A DNA stretch of 50,605 bases from JAXGPP01 sp964436865. GTDB lineage: Bacteria > Planctomycetota > Planctomycetia > Pirellulales > Thermoguttaceae. The position numbers were made by a program, and so were the translations under genes. The stretch is taken from NCBI GenBank assembly GCA_964436865.1, contig CAYTFK010000011.1, forward strand, positions 1 to 50,605, given 5' to 3'. Under the pieces are notes generated by a model. That model was not told the origin of the DNA. It did not search any database and worked only from the letters and a program-made list of their open reading frames with translations. Positions 1 through 9,157 of the stretch are shown in pieces (position 1 is the first letter of the stretch; each line of letters begins with the position of its first letter).

Positions 1-868
1 CGCGATCTGCCTCGGCCGAGAGCTCCAGTTCGCGCTTGCGGGCGCGATCGACTTCGGCCGATTGCTGCTCGATCTGCCGCGTCTGCTCTTCGACCTGCCG
101 CTGGAGCTGGTTGATCTCTCCATCGTCAAGCCGTTCGAGCCCGGCCCGCTGCCGCTGGATCTCCTTGAGGTGCGCCAGACGCTGCGCCTGGAACTCCTGC
201 GCGATGCGGCGCCGTTGAGCTTTCGTCCGCGCCTGCTCGGCAGCGAGTTCCTGCCGTTGCTCCGCGACCGCGGCGATCTCGGCTTCGAGTCTGGCACGAA
301 GCGCGGCTGCGTGCTCGACCCCGGCCTGGTGTTCTTGCCGCTCCAGCTCCAGCGTCTGCCGGTCGCGATGCAACTGCGCTTCGGCCTCTTCAATCGCGGT
401 GCGAAGCCGGTCGAGTTCGGACCGGTGCTCATTGAATTCGGCCTGACGCCGGCTGTCGGCCGACTGAAGCTCGATCAATGCCGCGTGCCTGGCTTCGAGA
501 TCCTGCTGCTGGCCGGCGATCTGCGCCGACAGGGACTGAAACTGTTCGAGCGCCCGCTGCTGCGCTGCATCCCATTCGGCCTGCCGCTTGGAGATCTCTT
601 GCTCGACGGTCCGGAGCGACTCGGCCTGGAGGTCGAGTTGCCGCGACCGTTCGGCCAACTGCCGTTGTGTTTGGCTGGTTTGCGACTGGCTCTCGTCAAA
701 CTGCCGGCGGAGCCCGTCGAGCTGTGCGGCAACCTGAGCCTGTGTCTCCTGGGCCTGCTTGCGGTGCGCGGCAAGAAACTGCGCCACCCGATCACGCTCA
801 GCGCGGAGCGAGACAAGGAACTGGTCAGCCCAGTCATGGTCGGCGGACACAGGGGGCGTTTCTTCCAT
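1..868 (-). CDS. Coiled-coil protein, 3'-truncated at the window edge
   Basis: An open frame runs leftwards from the ATG at 868 to the window edge without a stop, giving at least 289 residues. After a short start (MEETPPVSADHDWADQF) almost the whole translation is Gln/Glu/Arg/Ala/Leu-rich with heptad character (for example RQLAERSRQLDLQAESL), the pattern of a long alpha-helical coiled coil of the SMC, tropomyosin or filament-like kind. No signal peptide or enzyme motif is visible. A purine-rich GGGGA lies just before the start and a good promoter lies about 100 bases upstream. The opposite strand also stays open for long stretches, but that translation is low in charge and looks like the antisense of a coiled coil. 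The missing C-terminus could carry a domain that names the protein; a cytoskeletal or scaffold role is only an inference. Confidence 0.75.
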   Translation of the reverse strand, partial: MEETPPVSADHDWADQFLVSLRAERDRVAQFLAAHRKQAQETQAQVAAQLDGLRRQFDESQSQTSQTQRQLAERSRQLDLQAESLRTVEQEISKRQAEWDAAQQRALEQFQSLSAQIAGQQQDLEARHAALIELQSADSRRQAEFNEHRSELDRLRTAIEEAEAQLHRDRQTLELERQEHQAGVEHAAALRARLEAEIAAVAEQRQELAAEQARTKAQRRRIAQEFQAQRLAHLKEIQRQRAGLERLDDGEINQLQRQVEEQTRQIEQQSAEVDRARKRELELSAEADR

Positions 869-1312
869 GTTCCCCGCTTCGAGGGTGCAACGGCATACGC
901 GGCAAAAAACGCACACCCGGAACGCAATCCATCTCTTGCAGGGTTTGTCCAGGCGGTGCGCCTACAGTTCTATAGGTCAGACTATGATCGGGGTCAAAGC
1001 GACCAGTGCGGCGCCGCTCAGCGGGCGTCCGGGACTGGACGGGAAACAGGAGAAAGCGTTTCAAGCCGAGTCTCGCGCCAACTCTGAGGCCATTGTTGCC
1101 GGCCGCGACTGACTCAAAATGGATTTCGGTCTGTAACGCCTGTAGGTCTTGAACCAGCCGTCGACCGATGCCGGCTCACGGCCAAACGGTGTTTGCCGTC
1201 CCCTCGAACCGTGATAGACTGCCGGTGGCGAGTCGGAATCCCCGGCCTCGCTTCCCTTCACTGTGGCGCAGTCGCTGCCGGTTCCCGAAAAGCGTCTATT
1301 CAGACGGTGGCT
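869..1312. other. Divergent intergenic region
   Basis: This stretch separates the divergent coiled-coil gene (-) and histidine kinase gene (+). Besides the leftward promoter at 969-997, a weaker rightward candidate is TTGCCG (1193-1198), 16 bases, TAGACT (1215-1220) with a TGA directly before the -10. I see no gene in it: open frames here lack a ribosome site and protein-like composition. Confidence 0.5.
969..997 (-). promoter_or_regulatory. Sigma-70-type promoter for the coiled-coil gene
   Basis: Reading leftwards, TTGACC (997-992), a 17-base spacer and TATAGA (974-969). Its position about 100 bases ahead of the start at 868 and its ideal spacing support it. Confidence 0.55.
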
Positions 1313-2635
1313 ATGACGTCCTGCTCAACCAATCTGCAAGACGGGACCACGCCCCCCTTGAGGGAAGGGGCACTCACTCTGAACGAGGCCCGCCTGGAAG
1401 CGCTCCTCCAGTTGAGCCGGATGACGCAGTCGTCGCTGCAGGAAATCACCGACTTCGCCCTGGAGCAGGCGGTGCTGCTCACCCGAAGCCGGATCGGCTA
1501 CCTCGCTTTTGTCAACCGCGAGGAGACGGTCCTCACGATGCACTCCTGGTCGCGCTGCGCCATGCGCGAATGCCAGATCGCCGAGAAACCGATCGTCTAT
1601 CGCCTGGAAACGACGGGATTGTGGGGCGAAGCGCTGAGGCAGCGGCGGCCGATCATCACCAACGATTACCTGGCGGCCAGCCCCTGGAAGCAGGGCCTGC
1701 CGCCGGGACATGTTCCTCTCGAGCGGCACATGAACGTGCCGATCTTCGACGCCGGGCGCGTCGTGGCCGTGGCGGGAGTGGGCAACAAGGACGTCGACTA
1801 CGACGATTCGGACGTCCGACAACTGACGCTGCTCATCGACGGCATGTGGAAGATCGTGGAACGCCAGCGCGCCGAACGCGAACTGGACGCCTACCGCGCA
1901 CACCTCGAACGGCTCGTCGAGGAACGGACCGCGGAGTTGAATCGCGAGATTGAGGACCGCAAGAAGGCGTACGAGACGGTGCGGTCGGAGCGTGAGTATC
2001 TCAAGCACTTGCTCTCGTTGCAGGATCGCGAACGGCAGCTCATCGGATACGAAATCCACGATGGCCTGACACAGACGCTCATTGGCACGCTCATGCATCT
2101 TGACTCCGTCGCCGTCAACAGCCATGACGAGGATCTGGAGAACGCCCAGCGTTACCGACACGCGCGGACGCTGCTCTGCCAGGCGATCCAGGAGGCGCGG
2201 CGGCTGATCAGCGGCTTCCGTTCCGAGATCATCGAGCAGTTCGGCGTGGCGGCCGCCATCGAGGATCTCATCGATCGCCAGCGGGCGACCGGCGCCGCGC
2301 CCGAAATCGAGTTCATCCACTGGCTTGCGAGCGAGCGTTTCACCACGCCACTGGAGAACAACCTGTTCCGTCTTGTCCAGGAGGCTCTGACCAATGCCGT
2401 TCGCCACAGTCACAGCGATCGAGTGCGGATCGAACTGATGCAGGACCGGGATCGGGTGCGGCTCTCAGTCCAGGACTGGGGCATCGGGTTCGATCCGTCC
2501 GCGCCTCAGGAAGGGCGATTCGGACTGGAGAGCATTCGGCAGCGAGCGCGGCTTTTCGGAGGCCTGGCCGCAATCCACAGCCAGCCGGGAAGCGGTACCA
2601 CGGTAAGCGTCGAGCTTCCCCTAGCGCCTGAATGA
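1313..2635 (+). CDS. GAF-domain sensor histidine kinase, NarL/DegS type
   Basis: A 440-residue cytoplasmic sensor kinase. Residues about 25-175 form a GAF domain of the kind that begins LEALLQLSRMTQSSLQEITD. A charged coiled coil follows (about 178-235), then a HisKA_3 dimerisation/phosphoacceptor segment with the H-box YEIHDGLTQTLIG, phospho-acceptor His249. The HATPase_c domain has the N-box LVQEALTNAVRHS (Asn361), the G1 box DWGIGFD and a final G-rich FGLESIRQRARLFGG. There is no transmembrane segment, so the signal is presumably intracellular. The start at 1313 is preferred over an in-frame start at 1193 because homology begins shortly after it. No response regulator is adjacent, so it is an orphan kinase in this window; partners of this class are usually LuxR/NarL-type regulators. 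Confidence 0.9.
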   Translation: MTSCSTNLQDGTTPPLREGALTLNEARLEALLQLSRMTQSSLQEITDFALEQAVLLTRSRIGYLAFVNREETVLTMHSWSRCAMRECQIAEKPIVYRLETTGLWGEALRQRRPIITNDYLAASPWKQGLPPGHVPLERHMNVPIFDAGRVVAVAGVGNKDVDYDDSDVRQLTLLIDGMWKIVERQRAERELDAYRAHLERLVEERTAELNREIEDRKKAYETVRSEREYLKHLLSLQDRERQLIGYEIHDGLTQTLIGTLMHLDSVAVNSHDEDLENAQRYRHARTLLCQAIQEARRLISGFRSEIIEQFGVAAAIEDLIDRQRATGAAPEIEFIHWLASERFTTPLENNLFRLVQEALTNAVRHSHSDRVRIELMQDRDRVRLSVQDWGIGFDPSAPQEGRFGLESIRQRARLFGGLAAIHSQPGSGTTVSVELPLAPE

Positions 2636-2672
2636 CGCGGTTCGCCACGAAGGCCACTTTGCATACGCCAGC

Positions 2673-3302
2673 TCAAGGCTCCACACTCGCCGCCACCTTT
2701 TCGACAGGGATTTGCACCTCGAAGAAGCGTCGCTCGGCAGGGACCATCGGGCTGTTGTAGCCCATCACGCGGAGCGGACCAGCGGCGCGGTATTCATCCG
2801 CTCGCTCATCGAGCCAGGTTCGGAGTTGCCGCCGAGCTTCCTCCACGGCCGCCGTGGTATGGGCGCCGCGCACGCCAATACTAACGACAGTCATCGCTTG
2901 AACGTCGTTCACCTCCACTAACCCCTTGGGTCCCGCTTCGCCCATATCGGGCCTGCCGTAAAGGAACGACATCGATCGTTCACGGCGCTGCTGCTCATCA
3001 GGCTGGCCGTACGTGATCTCGACGGGCGCCGTCATCGCGATGTCGTTGCTGCTGATGTGCGCAAAGAGCTTCCAGAACGCTGTCGCCCCCGCGGCAGAAG
3101 CCTTGCGATAGGCAGGGTAGGTCTTGACTTCGATCGTTCCGACAGGCGTGTGACCGGGGAATCCCTGGGGCATCTCCGCTTCGATGGTTGGCTTGAACTC
3201 CTCATTGGATGAGGGATCGGCCTCAGCCCCATATCCGGGCATCTTGTCTCGCGTCAACCAGACGCATGCGATCAGCAGGGTAAAGGTCATCATCCGAAAC
3301 AT
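2673..3302 (-). CDS. SOUL family heme-binding-type protein, exported or anchored
   Basis: A 209-residue protein with a hydrophobic N-terminus (MFRMMTFTLLIACVWLTR) that reads as a signal peptide or anchor, followed by a SOUL/HBP-type domain. Recognisable parts are IEVKTYPAYRKASA near the start of the domain, the DIAMTAPVEI segment typical of the family, and the closing VMGYNSPMVPAERRFFEVQIPV. SOUL proteins bind heme or related tetrapyrroles in eukaryotes; the bacterial role is poorly defined, so ligand binding is family knowledge only. GAGAGGG precedes the start. It sits 30 bases downstream of the DUF523/DUF1722 gene on the same strand and is probably co-transcribed with it. Confidence 0.88.
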   Translation of the reverse strand: MFRMMTFTLLIACVWLTRDKMPGYGAEADPSSNEEFKPTIEAEMPQGFPGHTPVGTIEVKTYPAYRKASAAGATAFWKLFAHISSNDIAMTAPVEITYGQPDEQQRRERSMSFLYGRPDMGEAGPKGLVEVNDVQAMTVVSIGVRGAHTTAAVEEARRQLRTWLDERADEYRAAGPLRVMGYNSPMVPAERRFFEVQIPVEKVAASVEP

Positions 3303-3332
3303 GTTGAACCCTCTCGTCAGGATGGCGACGTA

Positions 3333-4334
3333 TCAGACATGTACTTGGAGCATCAGCTCGCGCGGATGGCTGGCAAGATAGGTCTGATCGCGCAGGTAGG
3401 CGATTTGAAACGATGCTACGTAATGCCGCACGAGTGTGAGCGGAACGGCGAGGGGAACAAATCGGCGGCGGAAGTCGTCCATAAGCTGAAGCAGTTCGCG
3501 CTTCTCGGCAGGCCCCAGGAGGCGTTTGAAAAAGCCCACGACGTGCTCCAGGGCGTTGAAGTGGCTTCCGGCGGTGGCCACTCGTGACAGGCCGCCCATG
3601 AAGCCAGCCAGGTATTCCTCGGCGATCTCATCGCGCGGCCGTTCTTTGGCTCCGGCGACCAGGGTCCCGAGCCGCCGGTATGTCGCCGGATCGTGGGCCA
3701 GGAGGAGCATTTTCTCCCGCGTGTGAAACCGGACCAGGTCGCCAAGGCTCCACGCAGATGCGAACAACGACTGTGCGCGATGATAGGCAAAAACTCGGTG
3801 AAGGAAACTCTCGCGGAGCTGCGGATCGTTGAGGCGTCCGTCTTCTTCGACGGGGAGCAGTGGCCACCGCTCAACGACCGCTCGAGCGAACAGTCCCCGC
3901 CCGTCGCGGGACGGAACTCCGTTTTGGTCGTAGACCCGCACGCGATGTACGCCGCAGGTTGGTGAGTTCTTGGCGAAGATATAGCCCGACAGGTTCAGCG
4001 TAGCCAGTTGGTCGAGCTTGCGTCTTGAATACTTTTGCATGGCTTCAGTATGATCCGTGCCAGTGCGGCTACCGATGAGCTGCAACGGCCTGCCGTCGTC
4101 GCTACGCCTTAGCCGGATCGCTTCGCGTGGAGTTCCCAGTCCGATCTCGACCTCCGGACAGACCGGAACGTAATGCACGAAATGACCAAGGCTTTCCGCG
4201 ATGTAGCTGCTCCGCTGGTGCCCGCCATTGAACCGGACTGCAGTTCCGAGAAGGCAGGCCGAAACGCCGACGCGGACAGGCTCCGGACCGTCCATCTGGC
4301 TTGTTCGATGCGGCTGGTTGTGGTGGAACGACAT
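3333..4334 (-). CDS. DUF523-DUF1722 protein (YbgA/YbbK-like)
   Basis: A 333-residue two-domain protein. The N-terminal DUF523 half carries the Cys signatures VGVSACLLG and VPVCPEVEIGLGTPR, together with YIFAKNSPTCG; the C-terminal DUF1722 half (from about residue 200) has the Tyr/His-rich helices typical of E. coli YbgA. Proteins with this pairing often lie near photolyase genes; here the same-strand neighbour is a SOUL protein instead. The biochemical function of the pairing is not settled in my knowledge. The start at 4334 has no strong Shine-Dalgarno; an internal ATG at 4295, immediately before the conserved region, is an alternative. Confidence 0.88.
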   Translation of the reverse strand: MSFHHNQPHRTSQMDGPEPVRVGVSACLLGTAVRFNGGHQRSSYIAESLGHFVHYVPVCPEVEIGLGTPREAIRLRRSDDGRPLQLIGSRTGTDHTEAMQKYSRRKLDQLATLNLSGYIFAKNSPTCGVHRVRVYDQNGVPSRDGRGLFARAVVERWPLLPVEEDGRLNDPQLRESFLHRVFAYHRAQSLFASAWSLGDLVRFHTREKMLLLAHDPATYRRLGTLVAGAKERPRDEIAEEYLAGFMGGLSRVATAGSHFNALEHVVGFFKRLLGPAEKRELLQLMDDFRRRFVPLAVPLTLVRHYVASFQIAYLRDQTYLASHPRELMLQVHV

Positions 4335-4377
4335 GGCGTCGCATTCCGGCGGGGCAGGTTTTGCAGTTACAACTGTG

Positions 4378-4417
4378 GAAGAAAGCTGCGATGCGGCACG
4401 CGAGCGTGCCGCATCGC
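4378..4417 (-). terminator. Intrinsic terminator after the fasciclin gene
   Basis: A perfect inverted repeat with 14-base arms (4388-4401 and 4404-4417) lies 18 bases beyond the fasciclin stop. Read leftwards it is followed by a T-rich AGCTTTCTTCC, the layout of a Rho-independent terminator. Folding would open the central bases to give a loop of about four. Confidence 0.7.
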
Positions 4418-4434
4418 TCAGAACTCTCAGCCCA

Positions 4435-4950
4435 TCACTTGGGCAACAGCACGCTGTCGATGACGTGGATCACGCCGTTCGAAGTTTGGATGTCGGCTTT
4501 GACCACTTTGGCATCGTTGATTCTCACTCCATCGGTGGCATTGATGCTGACATTGCTCCCTTGCAGCGTCTTCGCCGAGTTGAGCTTGACGACCTGCTGC
4601 GAGGTGACATTGCCCGATACCACGTGGTAGGTCAGGATCGCACGCAGCTTCTCCTTGTCCTTCAATACCGCTTCGAGCGTCCCCTTGGGGAGCTTGGCGA
4701 ACGCCTCATCGGTCGGAGCAAAAACCGTGAACGGCCCTTCGGCCTTCAAGGCGTCGACCAGACCGGCCGCGGTAAGGGCCTGGGCCAGCGTGTTGAACGA
4801 CCCGGCCGCAATCGCCGTGTCCACAATGTCCATTTGGGCGGGCTTCGCCGCGGTATAGGTCTTCTGTGCCGAGCACTCGGCGGCTTGAACCGCGGTGGCA
4901 AGGGTCAATGTGGCGGCCAGGGCCATAGCGCTTGCGACGAACTTCCTCAT
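4435..4950 (-). CDS. Secreted fasciclin (FAS1) domain protein
   Basis: A 171-residue protein with a signal peptide (MRKFVASAMALAATLTLATA, cleavage probably after VQA) and one complete FAS1 domain. Hallmarks are the H1 box GPFTVFAPTDEAFAKLP, the central YHVV motif in ILTYHVVSGNV, and the H2-like end NGVIHVIDSVLLPK. Single-domain bacterial FAS1 proteins are exported and thought to act in adhesion or matrix contacts. The start at 4950 is chosen because AAGGAGAG sits at good spacing before it; an in-frame start at 4995 would put residues before the signal peptide. It is a monocistronic unit: a terminator follows and a repeat-bearing regulatory region precedes. Confidence 0.93.
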   Translation of the reverse strand: MRKFVASAMALAATLTLATAVQAAECSAQKTYTAAKPAQMDIVDTAIAAGSFNTLAQALTAAGLVDALKAEGPFTVFAPTDEAFAKLPKGTLEAVLKDKEKLRAILTYHVVSGNVTSQQVVKLNSAKTLQGSNVSINATDGVRINDAKVVKADIQTSNGVIHVIDSVLLPK

Positions 4951-5065
4951 GAATCTCTCCTTGAACTGAAAGGGTGTACGAGACCGCTCGGGCATGTATA
5001 AAGCTCTTGCTCGACGCGGCGGGTTTCTTTTCGACGTCCTGAACGGGACCGTCTAGGTCACTAAT

Positions 5066-5081
5066 TCGTTCATAACGTTCA
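5066..5081. repeat. Copy 1 of a 16-base repeat, TCGTTCATAACGTTCA
   Basis: Identical to the copy at 5212-5227. Each copy contains two TTCA/TGAA half-sites nine bases apart. This copy lies about 116 bases upstream of the fasciclin start, a suitable place for a regulator site; that role is inference. Confidence 0.55.
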
Positions 5082-5211
5082 TCCGAATGATAGCCGGGCA
5101 CTCTGAGCAGGCAAGGGCTCGACCATCGGTTTTTCTGATATTTCAATGATTATTATCCAGACCTGGCCGACGAGCGGACGGCTGCGGGCGATTGAGACCG
5201 ATTCAAATATA

Positions 5212-5227
5212 TCGTTCATAACGTTCA
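5212..5227. repeat. Copy 2 of the 16-base repeat
   Basis: Exact second copy, flanked by a pair of TTCAAATA octamers at 5202-5209 and 5224-5231 that start 22 bases apart, about two helical turns. The arrangement suggests a multi-site operator. Confidence 0.55.
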
Positions 5228-5407
5228 AATAAGGCCTTGCGGAAGCGATCGTCTCATTTCTGGAAGTGGAAGGAGCGGGCTTTTGGCAAGCCTTCAACAA
5301 GCCCGGCAAATCCAGCTCTCTTTCTGTCCGATGAGCATGCTACCCCGCAGCAGTGGCGGCTTTCGGCTCACCCCCTCAGTCTTGTGGATTGCCACGTCCC
5401 ACCGCAA

Positions 5408-5436
5408 TTGTTGGGGTGGCGCGAGTTTGCTATACT
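5408..5436 (+). promoter_or_regulatory. Promoter of rpsA
   Basis: TTGTTG (5408-5413), a 17-base spacer and TATACT (5431-5436). The -10 matches the consensus at five of six positions. The leader before the rpsA start at 5601 would be about 160 bases. Confidence 0.6.
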
Positions 5437-5600
5437 TAGTGGTTCTTCCACGCCCAGGAATTCCCTCAACGGCGGGGGATGGCGAGGAAGGCGAACCCTA
5501 ACCGCTTTGAGTGATCGCCGGCACCGCGAAGGAATGGCGTTCAACCGTTCCGTTCGTCCATCGCCGGCGAGCAATCCGATCGGGATCACAGAAATCCACT

Positions 5601-7445
<1,845 letters not shown>

Positions 7446-7490
7446 CGGCGGCTTTCCAGGCCCGACCTGTTCTATCGGCACGACTGTTAC

Positions 7491-7518
7491 GGCCCCGCCG
7501 GACCTGACCGGCGGGGCC
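7491..7518 (+). terminator. GC-rich hairpin after rpsA
   Basis: An 11-base perfect stem (7491-7501 with 7508-7518) and a six-base loop, 45 bases after the rpsA stop. It is followed only by GTTCTCATT, so the U-tract is poor; termination is likely but not certain. Confidence 0.6.
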
Positions 7519-7643
7519 GTTCTCATTGGCATCGTCCGAAACTTGGGCTTATCTCGTGCATTTCGTCGGCTGCTAGCTTCGTTGCAGAAAGCCTCTTGGC
7601 GGGGTCGATAGCTGTGTCTGGTTCTAGACTTCCGTTGTGCCGA

Positions 7644-8504
7644 ATGAGTCTTATGACAAAGCCACGCCGCCGCACGCGACAAGACGAAGCCGCCGTCCAG
7701 TCTCCGCTGGAAACCTATCTGCGCGAGATCAATGAGACGGCGCTGCTTTCGCCCGAGGACGAACAGGATCTGGCCGTGGCCGTCGGCCAGGGCAACACCC
7801 AGGCCCGCGACCGGATGGTCCGCGCCAATCTGCGGCTGGTGGTCAACATTGCCCGCGGCTACACGGGCAAGGGGCTGACGCTGCAGGACCTGATCGAAGA
7901 GGGGAACCTGGGCTTGCTCCGGGCGGTGGAAGGCTTCGACCCGGCGATGGGCACCCGGTTCTCGACGTACGCCAGCTACTGGATCAAGCAGTCGATCAAG
8001 CGCGCCCTGATCAATACGGCGAAGACGATCCGCATTCCGGCCTATATGGTCGAACTGTTGTCGAAGTGGCGGCGGGCCAGCACCCGGCTGGCGGAAGAGC
8101 TTGGCCGCACGCCGACGCCGGAAGAGGTGGCCCGGGTGCTCGGGCTGCCGCGGAAGAAGCTGCCGATCATCAAGAAGGCGATCCGCATCTACAACCTGAC
8201 GCCGCAGACCGACCAGGCGGAGGCCGGCTGGTCGCTGGGCGAGATGCTGATGGACGACCGCGCCCGCACGCCCGACGAGGAATTGCTGGACCACGACAAT
8301 CTCGCGCACGTGCTCGACCAGCTTGAGACGATGGATCAGCGCGAAGCGACCGTGCTCCGGATGCGGTTCGGGCTGTTGGACAATGAGCCACGGACGCTCA
8401 AGGAGATTGGCGAGTCGTTGGGGCTGACGCGGGAGCGGGTCCGGCAGATCGAGACCGAGGCTCTCAACAAGCTGGCCGACAGCCTGGAAGGCGCACCCGT
8501 CTGA
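7644..8504 (+). CDS. RNA polymerase sigma factor, sigma-70 family (RpoD/SigA-like, no region 1.1)
   Basis: About 286 residues. Region 1.2 (SPLETYLREINETALLSPED), region 2 (ANLRLVVNIARGY, then NLGLLRAVEGFDP and RFSTYASYWIKQSIKRAL), region 3 (RRASTRLAEELGRTPTPEEV) and a complete region 4 with the helix-turn-helix LKEIGESLGLTRERVRQIE are all present. There is no region 1.1 and no long spacer, so it resembles group 2 factors in layout, although planctomycete primary factors may also be short; I cannot decide which. The start is uncertain: ATG codons at 7644 and 7653 are both possible, with no clear Shine-Dalgarno, and a TTG at 7596 is a further option. Confidence 0.92.
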   Translation: MSLMTKPRRRTRQDEAAVQSPLETYLREINETALLSPEDEQDLAVAVGQGNTQARDRMVRANLRLVVNIARGYTGKGLTLQDLIEEGNLGLLRAVEGFDPAMGTRFSTYASYWIKQSIKRALINTAKTIRIPAYMVELLSKWRRASTRLAEELGRTPTPEEVARVLGLPRKKLPIIKKAIRIYNLTPQTDQAEAGWSLGEMLMDDRARTPDEELLDHDNLAHVLDQLETMDQREATVLRMRFGLLDNEPRTLKEIGESLGLTRERVRQIETEALNKLADSLEGAPV

Positions 8505-8664
8505 CAAGCCAGGCGCACCGCGTACGGCTGTGCATGGGCACGCTTTAGCGCATGCTGGAGGCGCAGCCCCGCGGTTCTGCCCCGCGTGTATTGCGCGTGG
8601 TTTCTGAAGCGAAACGCCCTTGAGGGTTTTTGCTTTCTTTGCGTCGCGGCGTGTGGCGGCAAAT

Positions 8665-8911
8665 GCAAGGCAGGAATCGCCTTCGGGCGACGCGTCTGGA
8701 CGCAAGTGATTCCACCCTCTTGGCTTCGGTGTTGAAGTTCCTAGAGGGGTGCCGAAACTGGGTCTATCGAGTGCAGTGACCAGTGCGAGACAATCGGCGC
8801 ACGCTGGGCATGCGCCCGCTACTGGCAGGTGTGTCGAATTGTGAAAGAGCGAACACGGGCAGGGCCCGATTTCGGGCGAAGCCGTGCCGGCGGGCGGAGT
8901 ACCGTCGCCAC
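8665..8911 (-). ncRNA. Candidate unassigned structured RNA (ends approximate)
   Basis: The predicted transcript begins near 8911, downstream of the promoter at 8918-8949. In order it contains: an inner stem 8864-8869/8872-8877 enclosed by 8854-8858/8882-8886; a six-base stem 8796-8801/8811-8816; a stem 8713-8720/8743-8751 with one bulge and an inner CTTC/GAAG stem; and a three-way arrangement closed by 8673-8677/8709-8713 with inner stems 8678-8681/8686-8689 and 8692-8695/8700-8703. I do not recognise RNase P RNA, tmRNA, SRP RNA or a 6S consensus. No clear terminator is seen, so the 3' end is a guess. The strand follows from the promoter; the stems themselves fit either strand. Confidence 0.3.
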
Positions 8912-8917
8912 TGGGTT

Positions 8918-8949
8918 ATTATATACAAATATTCATGTATTCATGTCAA
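8918..8949 (-). promoter_or_regulatory. Near-consensus orphan promoter facing left
   Basis: Read leftwards: perfect TTGACA (8949-8944), then TATATA at 18-base spacing (8925-8920), overlapping a perfect TATAAT at 20-base spacing (8923-8918). It lies in an AT-rich island within GC-rich DNA and points away from the GH38-like gene into non-coding sequence. Confidence 0.55.
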
Positions 8950-9157
8950 GCGAAAACCGGCCCGCGATTTTAGAGGGGGCTGTGCCGGCATCGTGCCCCG
9001 CTTTCCTCACAGGGTGGCTATGGCACACCGGTTGCGCCATTTGGTGTCACCACAACGTGCGGCACAGCGGTAACTTCCCGCGGTTGCTTCTGCCGCGAAA
9101 AGGGACTCAATGCGGGCGAACCACGTGGCAGCCCCGGCGGGAGGAGGTATCGCGTCG

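Larger units (their letters stand above)
4951..5600. other. Divergent regulatory region between the fasciclin gene and rpsA
   Basis: 650 bases without a convincing gene. It contains two exact 16-base repeats (5066-5081 and 5212-5227), an AT-rich block at about 5137-5235 that stands out from the surrounding GC-rich DNA, and the rpsA promoter at 5408-5436. Confidence 0.6.
8505..9157. other. Gap between convergent genes with structured, possibly transcribed DNA
   Basis: 653 bases lie between the 3' ends of the sigma-factor gene (+) and the GH38-like gene (-), so neither gene needs a promoter here. The stretch holds a near-consensus leftward promoter in an AT-rich island, several hairpins to its left, and at 8613-8635 a weak rightward terminator-like stem with TTTTTGCTTTCTTT after it that could end the sigma-factor transcript. 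I see nothing recognisable in 8960-9157. Confidence 0.55.

Noticed and set aside
62..1087. Rightward open frame of 341 codons at the left edge
   Set aside because: Its Leu/Pro/Arg-rich translation is what antisense of a Gln/Glu/Arg coiled coil looks like; the leftward frame has a promoter, a start and coiled-coil character.
8665..8911. The structured stretch as RNase P RNA, tmRNA or SRP RNA
   Set aside because: None of the conserved core sequences of these RNAs that I know appears on either strand.
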